Below the pieces are notes generated by a model that did no database searches, was not told the origin of the DNA, and saw only the letters and a list, made by a program, of their open reading frames with translations. From an uncultured Treponema sp. (GTDB lineage Bacteria; Spirochaetota; Spirochaetia; Treponematales; Treponemataceae): DNA of 54,671 nt. Positions 1 through 8,022 of the stretch are shown piece after piece (within the stretch, counting starts at the first letter, position 1; each line of letters starts with the position of its first letter). The stretch is taken from contig CAMJZA010000018.1 in NCBI GenBank assembly GCA_946410085.1, forward strand, positions 1 to 54,671, in the 5' to 3' direction. A program made the position numbers and the translations under genes.

Positions 1-53
1 AGAGCGCAACCTTGCCAAGGTTGATGTCGCGGGTCCGATTCCCGTTTCCCGCT
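1..53 (+). tRNA. tRNA-Gly(GCC), 5'-truncated by the window edge
   Basis: These bases are identical to the 3' part of the complete tRNA-Gly at 102-173. They contain the anticodon arm with GCC at 14-16, the T arm and the 3' acceptor strand ending at 52, with discriminator T53. No CCA is encoded. The D arm and 5' acceptor strand lie outside the window. Identity with the neighbouring copy means the window starts inside a tandem tRNA repeat. Confidence 0.9.
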
Positions 54-101
54 CTCCAAAAAAGGTTCGTTCCACCTTCCAAAAAGGACAAACAAGTATT
101 T

Positions 102-173
102 GCGGGAATGGCTCAGTGGTAGAGCGCAACCTTGCCAAGGTTGATGTCGCGGGTCCGATTCCCGTTTCCCGCT
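102..173 (+). tRNA. tRNA-Gly(GCC)
   Basis: A complete cloverleaf is visible. The acceptor strand GCGGGAA (102-108) pairs with TTCCCGC (166-172). The anticodon loop TTGCCAA carries GCC at 134-136, and the T arm has a GCGGG/CCCGT-type stem. CCA is not encoded, so it must be added after transcription. It decodes GGC and GGU. It lies about 48 bp after the truncated first copy and is followed by an intrinsic terminator. Confidence 0.96.
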
Positions 174-183
174 CTAAACTTGA

Positions 184-219
184 AGGCGATTTGGAGGAAA
201 CCCAGATCGCCTTTTTTTT
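184..219 (+). terminator. Rho-independent terminator after the tRNA-Gly pair
   Basis: The stem AGGCGAT (184-190) pairs with ATCGCCT (206-212), with a 15-nt loop and a run of eight T residues. It separates the tRNA unit from tig. Confidence 0.85.
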
Positions 220-249
220 AAATACATTTTTTTAGCAAGGGGATTCCAG

Positions 250-1626
250 GTGAAAGTTAGCAAGGAAGTCACGAAGATTGAGAATTCAGCCGTCAAACTG
301 ACAGCCACGATAGCGAAGGAGGATGTTGCCTCCGGGTATAAGGATGCCATCGCAAAATATTCCAAGAACATTCAGATTCCCGGCTTCCGAAAGGGACACG
401 TTCCGGCTGCCGTCCTTGAGCGCAAATTCGGCGAGAGCCTGAAGGCAGAGATCACGGGTGACCTGATTGACAAGGCCTTGAACGAGATTATCAGTGCAGA
501 GGACATGAAGGACTTCCGCCCCCTGCCCTATTCACAGCCCCGCTTTGAGGGCGATGATTTCCCGACGCTGGATACTGAAAAGGATTTGACCTTCACGGTT
601 GTCTATGATGTTTTCCCGCAGGTTGAGATAAAGAAGCTTGACGGCATCAAGATTAAGGTTCCGCAGGCAGAAGTGACGCAGGAGGACATGGATAAAGAAC
701 TCAAGTCCATTCAGGAGCGCAACGCAGCCGTCATTGACAAAAAGGATGATGATCCGGTTGAAAAGGACGACATCGTTACGATTGACTATAAGGAGCTCGG
801 TGACGATGGTGCCGTCATTGCGGGAAGCGAGCGCGAGGATTTCGTCTTTACCGAAGGATCCGGCGAGAACATCTACAAGATTGATGACGACATCCTCGGC
901 ATGAAGAAAGGCGAGACGAAGGTCATCACGAAGAAATACGCGAAAAACGACAAGGATGCCGACCTCGCCGGAAAGACCAAGAAGATCAGCGTGACGGTCA
1001 AGCAGATAAAGGTCCGCAACCTGCCGGCGCTGGATGATGATCTTGCGCAGGACGTCAACGAGAAGTACAAGACTCTGGACGACCTCAAGAAGGATATCAG
1101 CCGGAGCATGAACCTTGCGAAGGACCGCAAGCTTGAAGAACTGAAGAATCAGAGTCTCCTTGAGCAGCTGGTCGAAAAGAATCCCTTTGATCTGCCGAAG
1201 TCCATGATCGAGGCTGAAAACAGCAGCCGCTGGAACATGATGGCGCAGCAGTTCAAGACGACGCCCGAGCAGCTTGAGAAGATGGTCAGCGCAAGCGGAC
1301 AGTCAAAGGAAACGATGCTCTCCCAGTGGGTCGGCGATACGGAAAAGGCACTCAAGAGCCGCATCATCGTGGACCTGCTGCTGCGTGACCGGAACATCAG
1401 CATTACGCCCGATGAAATCGAGGAAGAGTACAAGAAGATTGCCGAACAGAACGACATGACGGTCGACGAGGTAAAGGATCACTACAAGGATCTGAAGGCA
1501 AAAGAGTACCTTGTCGATGAAGTAAAGGAGAAGAAGCTTTTTGAGACCCTCTATAAGGAAGTGAAGGTTGAGAAAGGCGAGAAGAAAACGTTCTCCCAGC
1601 TGTTTGCGGACGAAGCCGCCAACTAA
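250..1626 (+). CDS. tig: Trigger factor, ribosome-associated chaperone and peptidyl-prolyl isomerase
   Basis: The 458-residue product is close to the usual 430-460 for trigger factor. Trigger factor docks on ribosomal protein L23 at the exit tunnel and shields nascent chains. The ribosome-binding signature appears around residues 37-45 (IQIPGFRKGHVP, equivalent to the GFRxGxxP loop). A FKBP-like domain follows at about 160-245 (DDIVTIDYKELG onward), then a long helical C-terminal chaperone domain. The start is GTG at 250, preceded by AAGGGG at about 9 nt. A terminator follows, then clpP and clpX in the same direction. The tig-clpP-clpX order is common in bacteria and is also found in Treponema pallidum (recalled). 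Confidence 0.97.
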   Translation: MKVSKEVTKIENSAVKLTATIAKEDVASGYKDAIAKYSKNIQIPGFRKGHVPAAVLERKFGESLKAEITGDLIDKALNEIISAEDMKDFRPLPYSQPRFEGDDFPTLDTEKDLTFTVVYDVFPQVEIKKLDGIKIKVPQAEVTQEDMDKELKSIQERNAAVIDKKDDDPVEKDDIVTIDYKELGDDGAVIAGSEREDFVFTEGSGENIYKIDDDILGMKKGETKVITKKYAKNDKDADLAGKTKKISVTVKQIKVRNLPALDDDLAQDVNEKYKTLDDLKKDISRSMNLAKDRKLEELKNQSLLEQLVEKNPFDLPKSMIEAENSSRWNMMAQQFKTTPEQLEKMVSASGQSKETMLSQWVGDTEKALKSRIIVDLLLRDRNISITPDEIEEEYKKIAEQNDMTVDEVKDHYKDLKAKEYLVDEVKEKKLFETLYKEVKVEKGEKKTFSQLFADEAAN

Positions 1627-1647
1627 TTCCTGCAGTCGTTTCGGATG

Positions 1648-1686
1648 ACGGAATGTCGGCCACACTTGCCACATTCCGTTTTTTTG
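1648..1686 (+). terminator. Rho-independent terminator after tig
   Basis: The stem ACGGAATGT (1648-1656) pairs with ACATTCCGT (1671-1679) and is followed by a run of T residues. The right arm and T tract overlap a candidate clpP promoter. Confidence 0.85.
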
Positions 1687-1694
1687 TTTACATT
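1666..1694 (+). promoter_or_regulatory. Candidate clpPX promoter inside the tig terminator
   Basis: TTGCCA (1666-1671) and TACATT (1689-1694) are separated by 17 bp. Transcription would start near 1701, giving a leader of about 65 nt before clpP. The call rests only on hexamer match and spacing. Confidence 0.45.
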
Positions 1695-1766
1695 ATCTAT
1701 TGAGAGGCAGTTCCAAAAGGCCGGACGGACTTTTGAAACTGGACAAAATTAACCTCTGGAGTTTGT

Positions 1767-2378
1767 ATGAACGAATACATGAATACATTGGTTCCTACCG
1801 TCATAGAGCGGAGCGGAAACGGAGAGCGGGCCTATGATCTTTATTCCCGGTTGCTTCGTGACAGGATTATTTTTGTTGACGGTGAGATTAATGATGCTTC
1901 GGCGGATCTCGTTGTCGGTCAGCTGCTCTATCTGGAAAGTGAAAACCCCGACAAAGACATAAACATGTACATCAACAGTCCGGGCGGTTCCGTCACGGCG
2001 GGTCTTGCCATTTATGATACGATGCAGTATGTCAAGTGTGACATTCAGACCATCTGCATGGGACAGGCGGCAAGCATGGGGGCGATTCTGCTTGCAGGCG
2101 GAACGATCGGCAAGCGCTATGCCCTCCCCTCCAGCCGCGTCATGATTCATCAGCCCTGGGGTGGTGCGCAGGGACAGGAAAGTGACATTGCAATCCAGGC
2201 AAAGGAAATCATCCGCCTGAAAAAGCTGTCGATAAAGTACTTTGCAAACAAGACCGGTAAGAGCGAAGAAGCTGTCGCAAAGGATATGGAGCGTGATTTC
2301 TATATGTCGGCAGAAGAAGCGAAGGAATACGGTATCGTTGACCATATCATGAAGAACGCAAAGGAGGGGGCAAAATGA
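1767..2378 (+). CDS. clpP: ATP-dependent Clp protease proteolytic subunit
   Basis: The 203-residue serine peptidase forms the tetradecameric chamber fed by ClpX. The catalytic triad is visible: Ser103 in GQAASMGA, His128 in MIHQPWGG and Asp177 in ERDF. The Ser-His and His-Asp distances (25 and 49) match E. coli ClpP. The oxyanion-hole INSPGGSV motif is at 69-76. The start ATG has GGAG 5 nt upstream. Its stop overlaps the clpX start as ATGA, so the two are translationally coupled. Confidence 0.98.
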   Translation: MNEYMNTLVPTVIERSGNGERAYDLYSRLLRDRIIFVDGEINDASADLVVGQLLYLESENPDKDINMYINSPGGSVTAGLAIYDTMQYVKCDIQTICMGQAASMGAILLAGGTIGKRYALPSSRVMIHQPWGGAQGQESDIAIQAKEIIRLKKLSIKYFANKTGKSEEAVAKDMERDFYMSAEEAKEYGIVDHIMKNAKEGAK

Positions 2379-3637
2379 GAGGCTTTGGACGAAATGATCA
2401 GCAGTTCTGCGCTTTCTGCGGCCGGCCTGCTGATGGAAATCGCCGCATTGTAAAAGCACCCAACTCCGATGTCTATATCTGCGAAAACTGTGTGTCGGCC
2501 TGCCAGTCGCTTTTGAACGATGAACGGCATTCAATTGCCCCCATCTCCATGGAGGATGTTCCGACTCCCAGGGAATTCAAGGAATACCTTGATGAATACG
2601 TCATCGGGCAGGAGCAGGCAAAGAAAGTTCTTTCCGTCGCTGTCTACAACCACTATAAGCAGCTGTCGATGCCGAGGGACAAGCAGCTTTCATCGGACGT
2701 CAAGATTGAAAAGTCAAATATTCTGCTTCTGGGACCGACCGGCAGCGGCAAGACCCTGCTTGCGAAAACACTTGCCCAGAAGCTCAAGGTGCCATTTGCG
2801 ATTGCAGATGCGACGACCCTGACTGAGGCGGGATATGTCGGTGAAGATGTTGAAAACGTCCTGCTCAAGCTGATTAATGCCGCTGACGGTGATGTGAGTG
2901 CAGCGGAGCGGGGCATTATCTTCATCGATGAGATTGACAAGATAAGCAGGAAGAGCGAGAACACTTCGATTACGCGGGATGTTTCCGGTGAAGGCGTGCA
3001 GCAGGCCCTGCTCAAGATTCTTGAGGGAACGCATGCTTCCGTTCCGCCGCAGGGAGGACGCAAGCATCCGAACCAGGAAATGATAGACATCGACACGACA
3101 AACATCCTCTTTATCTGCGGAGGGGCATTCGTCGGGCTGGATAAGATTATCGAGCAGCGGCTTTCGTCTTCTTCTATCGGATTCGGTGCAGAAGGAACGC
3201 ACCGGACGGAAGAGGAGCGCATGGAGCTTCTGAATCAGGTGACATCGGATGATCTGGTGCGCTTCGGCATCATTCCGGAACTTATCGGACGCCTGCCCAT
3301 CACCTGTGCGCTCAAGGAACTGGATCGTGCTGACCTCGTCAGGATCCTGACGGAGCCGAAGAATGCAATCACGAAGCAGTTCCAGGCGAGTTTTGCAATT
3401 GATGATGTTGACCTTTCCTTCGATGAAGAGTCGATTCATGAAATTGCCGATATTGCAATCAAGAACAAAACCGGTGCCCGCGGTCTCCGTGCAATCGTCG
3501 AGAAGATTCTGCTTGACCTGATGTTTGAGATTCCGAGCATCAAGGGAAAGAAGAAGCTGACGATTACGAAAGACATCGTCATGCAGCAGAACATTCCCAG
3601 CCCGGAAATGCTGCTTATCGATCAGAAGACTGCCTGA
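2375..3637 (+). CDS. clpX: ClpX, AAA+ unfoldase of the ClpXP protease
   Basis: The 420-residue protein has the family's domain order. An N-terminal zinc-binding domain has C12, C15, C36 and C39. Walker A is GPTGSGKT (120-127), the GYVG pore loop is at 153-156, and Walker B is IIFIDE (181-186). The IGF loop at 268-270 docks into ClpP, and a ClpB-D2-like C-terminal domain follows. It unfolds tagged substrates into ClpP. The ATGA overlap with clpP supports a two-gene operon. The gene ends 5 bp before the convergent glycosyltransferase gene, and its terminator lies inside that gene. Confidence 0.98.
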   Translation: MRGFGRNDQQFCAFCGRPADGNRRIVKAPNSDVYICENCVSACQSLLNDERHSIAPISMEDVPTPREFKEYLDEYVIGQEQAKKVLSVAVYNHYKQLSMPRDKQLSSDVKIEKSNILLLGPTGSGKTLLAKTLAQKLKVPFAIADATTLTEAGYVGEDVENVLLKLINAADGDVSAAERGIIFIDEIDKISRKSENTSITRDVSGEGVQQALLKILEGTHASVPPQGGRKHPNQEMIDIDTTNILFICGGAFVGLDKIIEQRLSSSSIGFGAEGTHRTEEERMELLNQVTSDDLVRFGIIPELIGRLPITCALKELDRADLVRILTEPKNAITKQFQASFAIDDVDLSFDEESIHEIADIAIKNKTGARGLRAIVEKILLDLMFEIPSIKGKKKLTITKDIVMQQNIPSPEMLLIDQKTA

Positions 3638-3642
3638 TAGTA

Positions 3643-4761
3643 TCAGCTGCAGACGGACTGGATGATTTCCACAATCCGTTCTGCAGTTTTTTCCCAGGAA
3701 TATGCTTCCGCTTTCCTGAGTCCATTCTTGACAAGCGTGTCCCGAAGTTCCCTGTCACTGACAATCCGTTCAATGCTTGCTGCCATGTCTTCAATGCTGT
3801 CCGAGTCAAAATAGATGGCTGCATCGCCTGCAATCTCACGCAGCGCCCCGCTTGACGAGCAGGCGACGGGCAGGCCTGATGCCATGGATTCCATGACGGG
3901 CAGCCCTACCCCCTCATTTACGGAGGGGAATATGCAGGCATCGGCATTACGGTAGAGGTCGCCGAAATTTTCATGGGGGAAAAAGCCGGTCAGAAAGATA
4001 TCCCCGGCAAAAGCTGATGACAGGGCTGCATTCTGGACCGTGTCGGAATAGGCTTTTCCGTCCCCTGCAATGATGAGCCGGTGAGGGCTTTTTGTCCGCT
4101 CCTTAAAGAGGGAAAAGGCCTTGATGAGCTCTTTATGCCGCTTTGAATCCCCCTGCACGCGGCTGGGATATATGAGATAGGGTGTTTTTATGGCAAAGGG
4201 AGTCATTTCGACAATGGAGCTCTCTTGCTTTGCAATGGGCGGCGAGAAGATGTCATGGTCTATTCCGCTGTAAACGACTTCAAGCCTCCGGACCTTGATC
4301 CGGCACTGTTCAAGGTCCTCGCGTATGAAGTTGCTTCCTGCAATGATGCAGTCTGCCTTTGCCAGGGACTTGACGACCAGCTTGCGGTGCAGGGAATTGT
4401 CTTCATTGCGCAAAAATGATGAGATGATGTCGTTTACGATGACGATGCCGGGCCGGGCATAGCGTAGGGGCAGCAGCTGGGGGCCTGCCGCATAGAGGAC
4501 GGCATCATACGCGCGTTTTTTTGCGAAGGAATTGCCGTTCAGGATATGCCACAGGCGATCCGTATTCAGGCTGTCAGGTACGTGTACCGGCGTAAACGGC
4601 AGTTTTTTTTTCACCGTATAGGTATAGCGGTCAATTTCGGACCCGAACAGTTCCCAGGACAGGGGTGAATCATCAGGAAGTGCATTTATCAGCGACACAA
4701 GATAGGACCCCCGGCCGGAACGGCCGTTATCGCATCCAAACGTGTCAATTCCAACTTTCAT
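3643..4761 (-). CDS. Glycosyltransferase family 1 / GT4-type (GT-B fold)
   Basis: With the start at 4761 the product is 372 residues. The N-terminal part begins MKVGIDTFGC and contains a Gly-rich loop (GRSGRGSYLVSLI). The C-terminal half has the GT4 nucleotide-sugar site: PSRVQGDSKRHKELIKAF, then IIAGDGKAY, then the acidic E-x7-E stretch (FPSVNEGVGLPVMESMASG). It should transfer a sugar from an NDP donor in envelope glycan synthesis; the substrate cannot be told. An ATG 12 nt upstream (4773) is in frame, but an extended -10 box TGATATGCT lies 7 nt before 4761 and no Shine-Dalgarno is visible, so a leaderless start at 4761 is preferred. Confidence 0.88.
   Translation of the reverse strand: MKVGIDTFGCDNGRSGRGSYLVSLINALPDDSPLSWELFGSEIDRYTYTVKKKLPFTPVHVPDSLNTDRLWHILNGNSFAKKRAYDAVLYAAGPQLLPLRYARPGIVIVNDIISSFLRNEDNSLHRKLVVKSLAKADCIIAGSNFIREDLEQCRIKVRRLEVVYSGIDHDIFSPPIAKQESSIVEMTPFAIKTPYLIYPSRVQGDSKRHKELIKAFSLFKERTKSPHRLIIAGDGKAYSDTVQNAALSSAFAGDIFLTGFFPHENFGDLYRNADACIFPSVNEGVGLPVMESMASGLPVACSSSGALREIAGDAAIYFDSDSIEDMAASIERIVSDRELRDTLVKNGLRKAEAYSWEKTAERIVEIIQSVCS
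3647..3692 (+). terminator. clpX terminator located inside the convergent gene
   Basis: CTGCAGACGGA (3647-3657) pairs with TCCGTTCTGCAG (3675-3686) with one bulged T, followed by six T residues. The whole structure lies within the last codons of the minus-strand glycosyltransferase. Confidence 0.7.
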
Positions 4762-4768
4762 CGGCAAA

Positions 4769-4777
4769 AGCATATCA
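4769..4777 (-). promoter_or_regulatory. Extended -10 promoter of the GT4 gene
   Basis: On the minus strand TGATATGCT fits TGnTATnnT. No good -35 is seen, as expected for an extended -10 promoter. The box ends 7 nt before the ATG at 4761. Confidence 0.5.
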
Positions 4778-4792
4778 TAAAACGAGAAAAAA

Positions 4793-4801
4793 TGCTATAG
4801 T
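4793..4801 (+). promoter_or_regulatory. Extended -10 promoter of the helicase gene
   Basis: TGCTATAGT fits TGnTATAnT. It ends 6 nt before the ATG at 4808, again with no convincing -35 and no Shine-Dalgarno. The two -10 boxes of this divergent pair are only about 20 bp apart. Confidence 0.55.
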
Positions 4802-4807
4802 ATGCGT

Positions 4808-5971
4808 ATGAGCAAATCATTTTCAGAGCTTGGCATAGCTGAAGCGCTTGTTCAGCGGCTGGACGCAATCGGAATTCATACGGCGACTGCCGTGCAGGAA
4901 AAAGTAATCCCCCTCGTTGCAGCGGGGAAAAACATACTCTTTCAGAGTGAAACGGGAACCGGCAAGACCTTTGCCTACCTGCTGCCCCTTGTGCAGCAGA
5001 TACAGGAAGCGGAAAACGTGCGGAAGCAGGTTCAGCTGCTGATTGTTTCCCCGACGCTGGAACTCTGTTCTCAGATCCGTGACCAGGTAACGCTGTGCTG
5101 CGATGAAAAGACAGCCCTTTTTGTGGGCGGGACTCCGATAAACCGTCAGATCGAGAAGCTGAAGGAAAAGCCGGTTATTGTCATTGGCAGCGCTTCCAGG
5201 CTTCTGGAGTTGATTCACCTGAAAAAACTGAAGGTCGATGGCATCCGTGCGCTTGTGCTCGATGAGGCTGACCGCCTGCTTACGCCGGAGCTGCGGGATG
5301 CGACGGAACAGCTGGTAGCCCGCCTGCCGCCGGCAGTCCAGCTCATCGGCAACTCGGCGACCGTCAGTGCGTACACGAAGAAACTCGTAACGGAAGCGCG
5401 CATAAAGGATGAGATTGAACTGATCGAACTGCCGGCAGAGGATGTCCTGCGTTCCCGCATTGAGCACTGGGCGCTTTTTGCTGAACGGCGGGACAAGATA
5501 GACACCCTGCGTTCATTCATCCGTGCGGTCAATGCGCAGAAGATGATTGTATTTACCAGTCGTTTGGATCAGGTAGAAAACATCGTTGCAAAGCTCCGCT
5601 ACAAGCACATCGACTGTGACGGGCTGGGGGCAAAGGCGGATAAAAAGCTGCGGAAGGCGGCCTGGGACGGTTTCAAGAGCGGGAAAAGCAGGATTCTGGT
5701 GACTACGGACGTTGCGGCACGGGGGCTGGATATACAGGGAGTTACCCATGTCGTTCAGATGGATCTGAACGAGGACAAGGATTTCTTCATCCATCGTGCG
5801 GGCCGTACGGGCCGGGCAGGCAGAAAGGGCTTTAACTGCGTCATAGGAGATGAGCGGGAGATGCAGCGGCTTGCGTCATTTGAAAAGAGCCTGCACCTGA
5901 CCGTGTACCCGAAAATGCTGTACAAGGGCCGGCTCATTGCGCCGCCCCAGCAGCAGGAGGCTGACCGCTAG
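4808..5971 (+). CDS. DEAD-box ATP-dependent RNA helicase
   Basis: The product is 387 residues from the preferred start at 4808; an in-frame ATG at 4802 adds two residues. All superfamily 2 motifs are visible: Q motif (FSELG ... AVQEKVIP), motif I ETGTGKT, motif II LVLDEADRLL, motif III NSATVS, then FTSR in domain 2 and motif VI HRAGRTGRAGR. The GTPGR-equivalent motif is diverged (GSASRLLEL). There is almost no C-terminal extension, so it is a minimal helicase core. It probably remodels RNA in ribosome assembly or mRNA turnover. Its stop codon shares CTAG with the stop of the convergent membrane protein gene. Confidence 0.93.
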   Translation: MSKSFSELGIAEALVQRLDAIGIHTATAVQEKVIPLVAAGKNILFQSETGTGKTFAYLLPLVQQIQEAENVRKQVQLLIVSPTLELCSQIRDQVTLCCDEKTALFVGGTPINRQIEKLKEKPVIVIGSASRLLELIHLKKLKVDGIRALVLDEADRLLTPELRDATEQLVARLPPAVQLIGNSATVSAYTKKLVTEARIKDEIELIELPAEDVLRSRIEHWALFAERRDKIDTLRSFIRAVNAQKMIVFTSRLDQVENIVAKLRYKHIDCDGLGAKADKKLRKAAWDGFKSGKSRILVTTDVAARGLDIQGVTHVVQMDLNEDKDFFIHRAGRTGRAGRKGFNCVIGDEREMQRLASFEKSLHLTVYPKMLYKGRLIAPPQQQEADR

Positions 5972-7566
5972 CGCATGATCAGGTCGCCGACCTTGAAGTA
6001 GATGTTGTCGTTGTCAAAAAAGTCGCTGCAGCAGATCCTGTCGCCTTCAAACTCCATTGAGTCCCTGACAAAGAGGCTGACCGGCCGGTGCAGGATCGGA
6101 ACGAGATAAACCGGCTCCCCTGCTTCTGCCGAAAAAATGGCAGTATAGCGGTCATTCATCTCCCGGTTGTATGCGGCGGCCTCCCCTTTCAGGATGTCCT
6201 TCCAGGCCCAGGCAACGCATGAATTGGCGTCCTTGAGTGCACACCAGGAAAAAAGCAGCGCCGCGAATGCAGTGGCGGCAATAAGGAATCTGCCGTTCTT
6301 TGTTTTTTTCAGGAATATCCTGACCGCAGCGGAAACACCGTCCCTGACACGCAGGAAGTCGCCCGTCTGATCAGAGGCAAGGCCTTTGTCAAACAGCGTG
6401 AGCAGCAGGAGGATAAAGCCGGTCAGCAGGGCCAGAATGAAGAAGCAGAGCAGGACAAAGGGGGTCCATGCGTACCGGGGCATGACGAACAGGTCCGGGG
6501 TTGCAAAGCTGAAGACGGCACACATGCCGACGATGATGAGAAAGAAAGGAAGGACTGCAGGCAGGGGGAGTTTCTTTCCCTGCGTACGGAGGGATACGGC
6601 AATACCGCCTGTCAGCAGGGCGACGGCGGGCAGGTAGCGGCGCTGCGATACGAGCTGCCTGAAATAGCGGATGCTGTTTTCGCGCAGGCTTTGCAGCATG
6701 GTTTTGAGGGTCACTGCGAGCGTCAGCCCTGAGTCTGTTCCCCCCGTATACTTACCGACATAGCCGTCTGCATCCGGTATGATGCTGTTTCGGACTATGA
6801 GAAAATTCCTGAAAAACACGGCAAGACAGACGGTGAGGAAAAGCGCGTGCAGCAGGTTGAACCGCCGTTTCACGCATGCGTCATAGAGGATGAATGCAAA
6901 GGAGAAACAGCCGCAGACAAAGGGATAGTATTCCATTGAAAAGATGCAGGCAATAAAGAAAACGATGCAGACAGCCCCTTGCAGGATGCGTTTTTTTCCG
7001 GCCTTTCCTTTTTCTCCTTCAGCTCCGTAGTGCAGCAGGGAAAACGAAAGAAAGAAAAAGAGGTAGGATAATCCCGCATTGTAGCCGGAGCTGCTGACCA
7101 GATCATAAAAGGCCATCGTCGGATAATGAATGGCATTGAACACCAGATAGAGATAGAGGGCATAGAAAAAGAGTGCATGGCTGCCCTTAAAATGAAAAAA
7201 AGCCTTGTTCAGGGCATGGTAGAGGGTACTTGACGAAAGCCAGAACAGCAGCACGTAAAAAGCTGCCGACAGATGATAGATTGTCAGGAAAGCGGAAAAA
7301 ACCGCTTCTGTCATGCCTTCCGGATGATTGTATATGGGAAGGAAAAAGAGATTTACGAAATTAAAGGTTCCCCGAAACGCAAACAGGGACTTGAAGCTTA
7401 TGTACGGGGCCCGCTGATCCAAAAAACTCCTGAAAATCCACCAGTTGTCATTATCTCCCGGATGGTTATAGCGGCAGAGGATGAAAAACGGCAGGACCGT
7501 CACCGCAATGACGAACAGGGAGATCAGAATGAGACAGAAGTCCCTTTTTTGCCTTATGCCATGCAC
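5968..7566 (-). CDS. Polytopic membrane protein, possible GT-C-type glycosyltransferase
   Basis: The 532-residue protein has about ten to twelve hydrophobic segments. The first (LILISLFVIAVTVLPFFIL) is followed by the acidic/aromatic loop RYNHPGDNDNWWIFRSF. An acidic motif in the first extracytoplasmic loop followed by many membrane segments, with a soluble C-terminal tail of about 90 residues, is the layout of GT-C glycosyltransferases and related DUF6056-like proteins. That assignment is inference; no diagnostic family motif was recognised. The start overlaps the EIIA gene by 13 nt, so it is the last gene of a three-gene minus-strand operon. Confidence 0.7.
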   Translation of the reverse strand: MHGIRQKRDFCLILISLFVIAVTVLPFFILCRYNHPGDNDNWWIFRSFLDQRAPYISFKSLFAFRGTFNFVNLFFLPIYNHPEGMTEAVFSAFLTIYHLSAAFYVLLFWLSSSTLYHALNKAFFHFKGSHALFFYALYLYLVFNAIHYPTMAFYDLVSSSGYNAGLSYLFFFLSFSLLHYGAEGEKGKAGKKRILQGAVCIVFFIACIFSMEYYPFVCGCFSFAFILYDACVKRRFNLLHALFLTVCLAVFFRNFLIVRNSIIPDADGYVGKYTGGTDSGLTLAVTLKTMLQSLRENSIRYFRQLVSQRRYLPAVALLTGGIAVSLRTQGKKLPLPAVLPFFLIIVGMCAVFSFATPDLFVMPRYAWTPFVLLCFFILALLTGFILLLLTLFDKGLASDQTGDFLRVRDGVSAAVRIFLKKTKNGRFLIAATAFAALLFSWCALKDANSCVAWAWKDILKGEAAAYNREMNDRYTAIFSAEAGEPVYLVPILHRPVSLFVRDSMEFEGDRICCSDFFDNDNIYFKVGDLIMR

Positions 7567-8021
7567 TTTCGTATTCCTGCAAGCAGTGCAGCTTCGTCCG
7601 GACAGCTTTCCAGCAGCAGCTTGAACGCTTTATCCTTTGCCAGGTTTGCAATCCCAGAGAGAATGTCAATATGCTGCTGCGAGGCTGCCGTCAGGAGGAT
7701 AAAATAGACATACACCTTCCTGCTGTCGGGAGCCTGCATGTCTATCGGCGTCTTCAGGAAGCAGACTGCAATCCGCTGGTCTTCTGCGGTGTCAATGACT
7801 TTCCGGTGGGGATGCGGAAGCGCAATGCCGTTTCCGACCGCCGTACTCAGAATCTTTTCCCGCTCAATGAGTTCCTTCTTCAGCAGATCGGCATCCAGAC
7901 CTGCCGGTAATTTCATGCAGGAAACCGCCGACGAAAGGATTTCTGAAACCGTCGACCCCGCAACATCCCTGCAAACACCACCCTTCTGAATTAATGTGCA
8001 CAAATCATCCGCTGAAACCAT
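7554..8021 (-). CDS. PTS EIIA type-2 (PtsN-like) protein
   Basis: The 155-residue single domain has the EIIA phosphorylation signature GNGIALPHPH with the probable phospho-acceptor His70. The ending IANLAKDKAFKLLLESCPDEAALL is also typical of PtsN-like EIIA domains. No EIIB or EIIC is encoded nearby, so a regulatory rather than sugar-transport role is likely. Treponemes encode PtsN-like proteins with an incomplete PTS (recalled). It begins 1 nt after the preceding unknown gene and has AAGGTGG about 9 nt before the ATG. Confidence 0.88.
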   Translation of the reverse strand: MVSADDLCTLIQKGGVCRDVAGSTVSEILSSAVSCMKLPAGLDADLLKKELIEREKILSTAVGNGIALPHPHRKVIDTAEDQRIAVCFLKTPIDMQAPDSRKVYVYFILLTAASQQHIDILSGIANLAKDKAFKLLLESCPDEAALLAGIRKCMA

Positions 8022-8022
8022 T

